In this document: in pieces, positions 6,977-7,807 of the stretch
How positions within the stretch are numbered: the first letter of the stretch is position 1
How the letters are laid out: the number at the start of each line of letters is the position of its first letter
Source: an uncultured Bacteroidota bacterium
Lineage (GTDB): Bacteria > Bacteroidota > Bacteroidia > UBA7662
Assembly (NCBI GenBank): GCA_903856555.1
Contig: CAIOCC010000026.1
Span: 1 to 7,807 of the forward strand
Direction: 5' to 3'
Length of the DNA: 7,807 nucleotides
Position numbers and translations under genes: made by a program
Notes under the pieces: generated by a model
Seen by the model: only the letters and a program-made list of their open reading frames with translations
What the model was told of the DNA's origin: nothing
The model's database searches: none

Positions 6977-7633
6977 TCAAAGATCCCCCAGATTGACCGT
7001 CGTTAGTCCGTACCGAAAATCTCCGCTTAATAACTCCTTGAAACGCTGGTACCGATCTTCTTCGGCCTGCAAGTCCACTCCCTCGTCCCAATGCACCCAA
7101 AGGCAACGAAGTCCCCCGGCTTGAGCCAAAAAATCCCGGTAGGAACCCTCGACCTCCGCCAGGTATTCCGGGGTAATACTTTGCTCAAAATCCCGGCCAC
7201 GGTACCGGATATTGCTCATCAAACGGGACGGAGGGCTGCTCAAATAGACCAAGAGCTGCGGTTGGGGTAGTTGTCGATTCACGATACCAAACAAATCCCG
7301 AAACAAAGCGGCCTCTTGGGGGGCCAAGGTCTTGGAAGCAAAAACCAGACTTTTGTAAAACGTATAATCGGCGACCAAGCCCTGGTTCTTCCAATCCAAC
7401 GCCTCCATCTCTTCGTGCATCTGCCGATAACGCTCGGCCAAAAAGGCCGTTTCGGTTGAAAAAGCGTAACGCTCCGGATGTTGGTAAAAAAGGGGCAAAA
7501 AAGGGTTGTCCAAAAACTTCTCGAGGAGCAAGGGCATGCCCCAATCGGCGGCAAGCCGAGTGGCCAAGGTCGTTTTTCCGGCCCCGATATTGCCTTCAAT
7601 AACGATGTACTTGCGGTGGGGTCCTTTTGCCAT
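6977..7633 (-). CDS. Deoxynucleoside kinase (Bacteroidota type)
   Basis: The enzyme phosphorylates deoxyribonucleosides with ATP to give dNMPs in the cytosolic salvage pathway; which base it prefers cannot be read from the sequence. The 218-residue protein has a P-loop GNIGAGKTT (14–22). LLLEKF (35–40) occupies the place of the EPVExW motif, so E38 is a candidate catalytic base. RGRDFEQ (145–151) is the arginine-bearing lid. LPQPQLLVYLSSP (122–134) is the strand before the lid helix. The canonical D/E-R-S motif appears as ADYTFYKSLVFA (88–99), without the arginine, as I recall for Bacteroidota homologues. The ATG at 7633 is ten bases after the folK stop, with a poor purine stretch (AGCAGG) before it. 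The FolK–kinase order recurs in Bacteroidota and supports the call. The thymidylate/dTMP kinase family is the main alternative, but the lid and the LLLEKF block fit dNK better. Confidence 0.9.
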   Translation of the reverse strand: MAKGPHRKYIVIEGNIGAGKTTLATRLAADWGMPLLLEKFLDNPFLPLFYQHPERYAFSTETAFLAERYRQMHEEMEALDWKNQGLVADYTFYKSLVFASKTLAPQEAALFRDLFGIVNRQLPQPQLLVYLSSPPSRLMSNIRYRGRDFEQSITPEYLAEVEGSYRDFLAQAGGLRCLWVHWDEGVDLQAEEDRYQRFKELLSGDFRYGLTTVNLGDL

Positions 7634-7643
7634 GCCTGCTGGC

Positions 7644-7807
7644 TTAGGCCAGGGTTTCCATTCCGCCGACGACAGGCTCCACCCGGACGGGGACCGAGGT
7701 ATCCGTGCAGTTTATGAGCAATTCTTCGACCCTTTGACCCAAAACCGGGTGGACCCAGCGGGGCCAAACTTCGTTGAGAGGCTCCAAGACAAATCGCCTT
7801 AGGTGCA
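7644..7807 (-). CDS. folK: C-terminal end of 2-amino-4-hydroxy-6-hydroxymethyldihydropteridine pyrophosphokinase (HPPK), N-terminal part beyond the window
   Basis: HPPK transfers pyrophosphate from ATP to hydroxymethyldihydropterin in folate synthesis. Only the last 53 complete codons are inside the window. They read HLRRFVLEPLNEVWPRWVHP then VLGQRVEELL, which is the characteristic end of HPPK (R-x-FVLxPL, HPVLG, ELL), followed by a short variable tail ending METLA and a TAA stop (7646–7644). The catalytic Asp pair and the ATP loop lie upstream, outside the window. The deoxynucleoside kinase gene starts ten bases downstream on the same strand, the usual Bacteroidota arrangement, so the two are almost surely co-transcribed. 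The call rests on this short block plus the context. Confidence 0.85.
   Translation of the reverse strand, partial: HLRRFVLEPLNEVWPRWVHPVLGQRVEELLINCTDTSVPVRVEPVVGGMETLA

Overview
The window looks like ordinary chromosomal core genome of a member of the Bacteroidota with fairly high G+C for that phylum (a little over half by eye). The family versions of MutS, the SpoU/TrmH methyltransferase and the deoxynucleoside kinase are all of Bacteroidota type. So are the folK–deoxynucleoside kinase pair, the TonB receptor with an N-terminal carboxypeptidase-regulatory-like domain, and a promoter candidate of the Bacteroidetes form (TTG, 20 bases, TAnnTTTG). I cannot name a genus. A Rhodothermia- or Saprospiria-like lineage is only a guess.

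Layout from left to right. Bases 1–1784 hold the N-terminal two thirds of mutS on the minus strand; the gene leaves the window just before its ATPase P-loop. Bases 1785–1924 are a divergent control region with a promoter candidate for the rightward gene. Bases 1925–2455 (+) encode a small 2'-O-ribose RNA methyltransferase of the SpoU/TrmH family. A 16-base convergent gap follows. Bases 2472–7807 are one leftward run of four genes, read in the order folK (C-terminal end only), deoxynucleoside kinase, TonB-dependent receptor and SelO (protein adenylyltransferase). Their gaps are 10 bases, 45 bases and a 4-base overlap, so co-transcription is plausible, with a possible weak hairpin between the kinase and the receptor.

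Functionally the leftward run mixes folate biosynthesis (FolK), nucleoside salvage (kinase), outer-membrane uptake (receptor) and redox-linked protein AMPylation (SelO). The first two are a recurrent Bacteroidota neighbourhood. The TTGA overlap linking the receptor to SelO is the least expected arrangement here. I see no RNA genes, insertion sequences, CRISPR arrays, prophage genes or defence systems. Long open frames antisense to mutS and to the receptor are shadows. I did not find a convincing undescribed system. The most useful leads are the receptor–SelO coupling, the altered cysteine arrangement in SelO and the non-canonical catalytic motif of the kinase.
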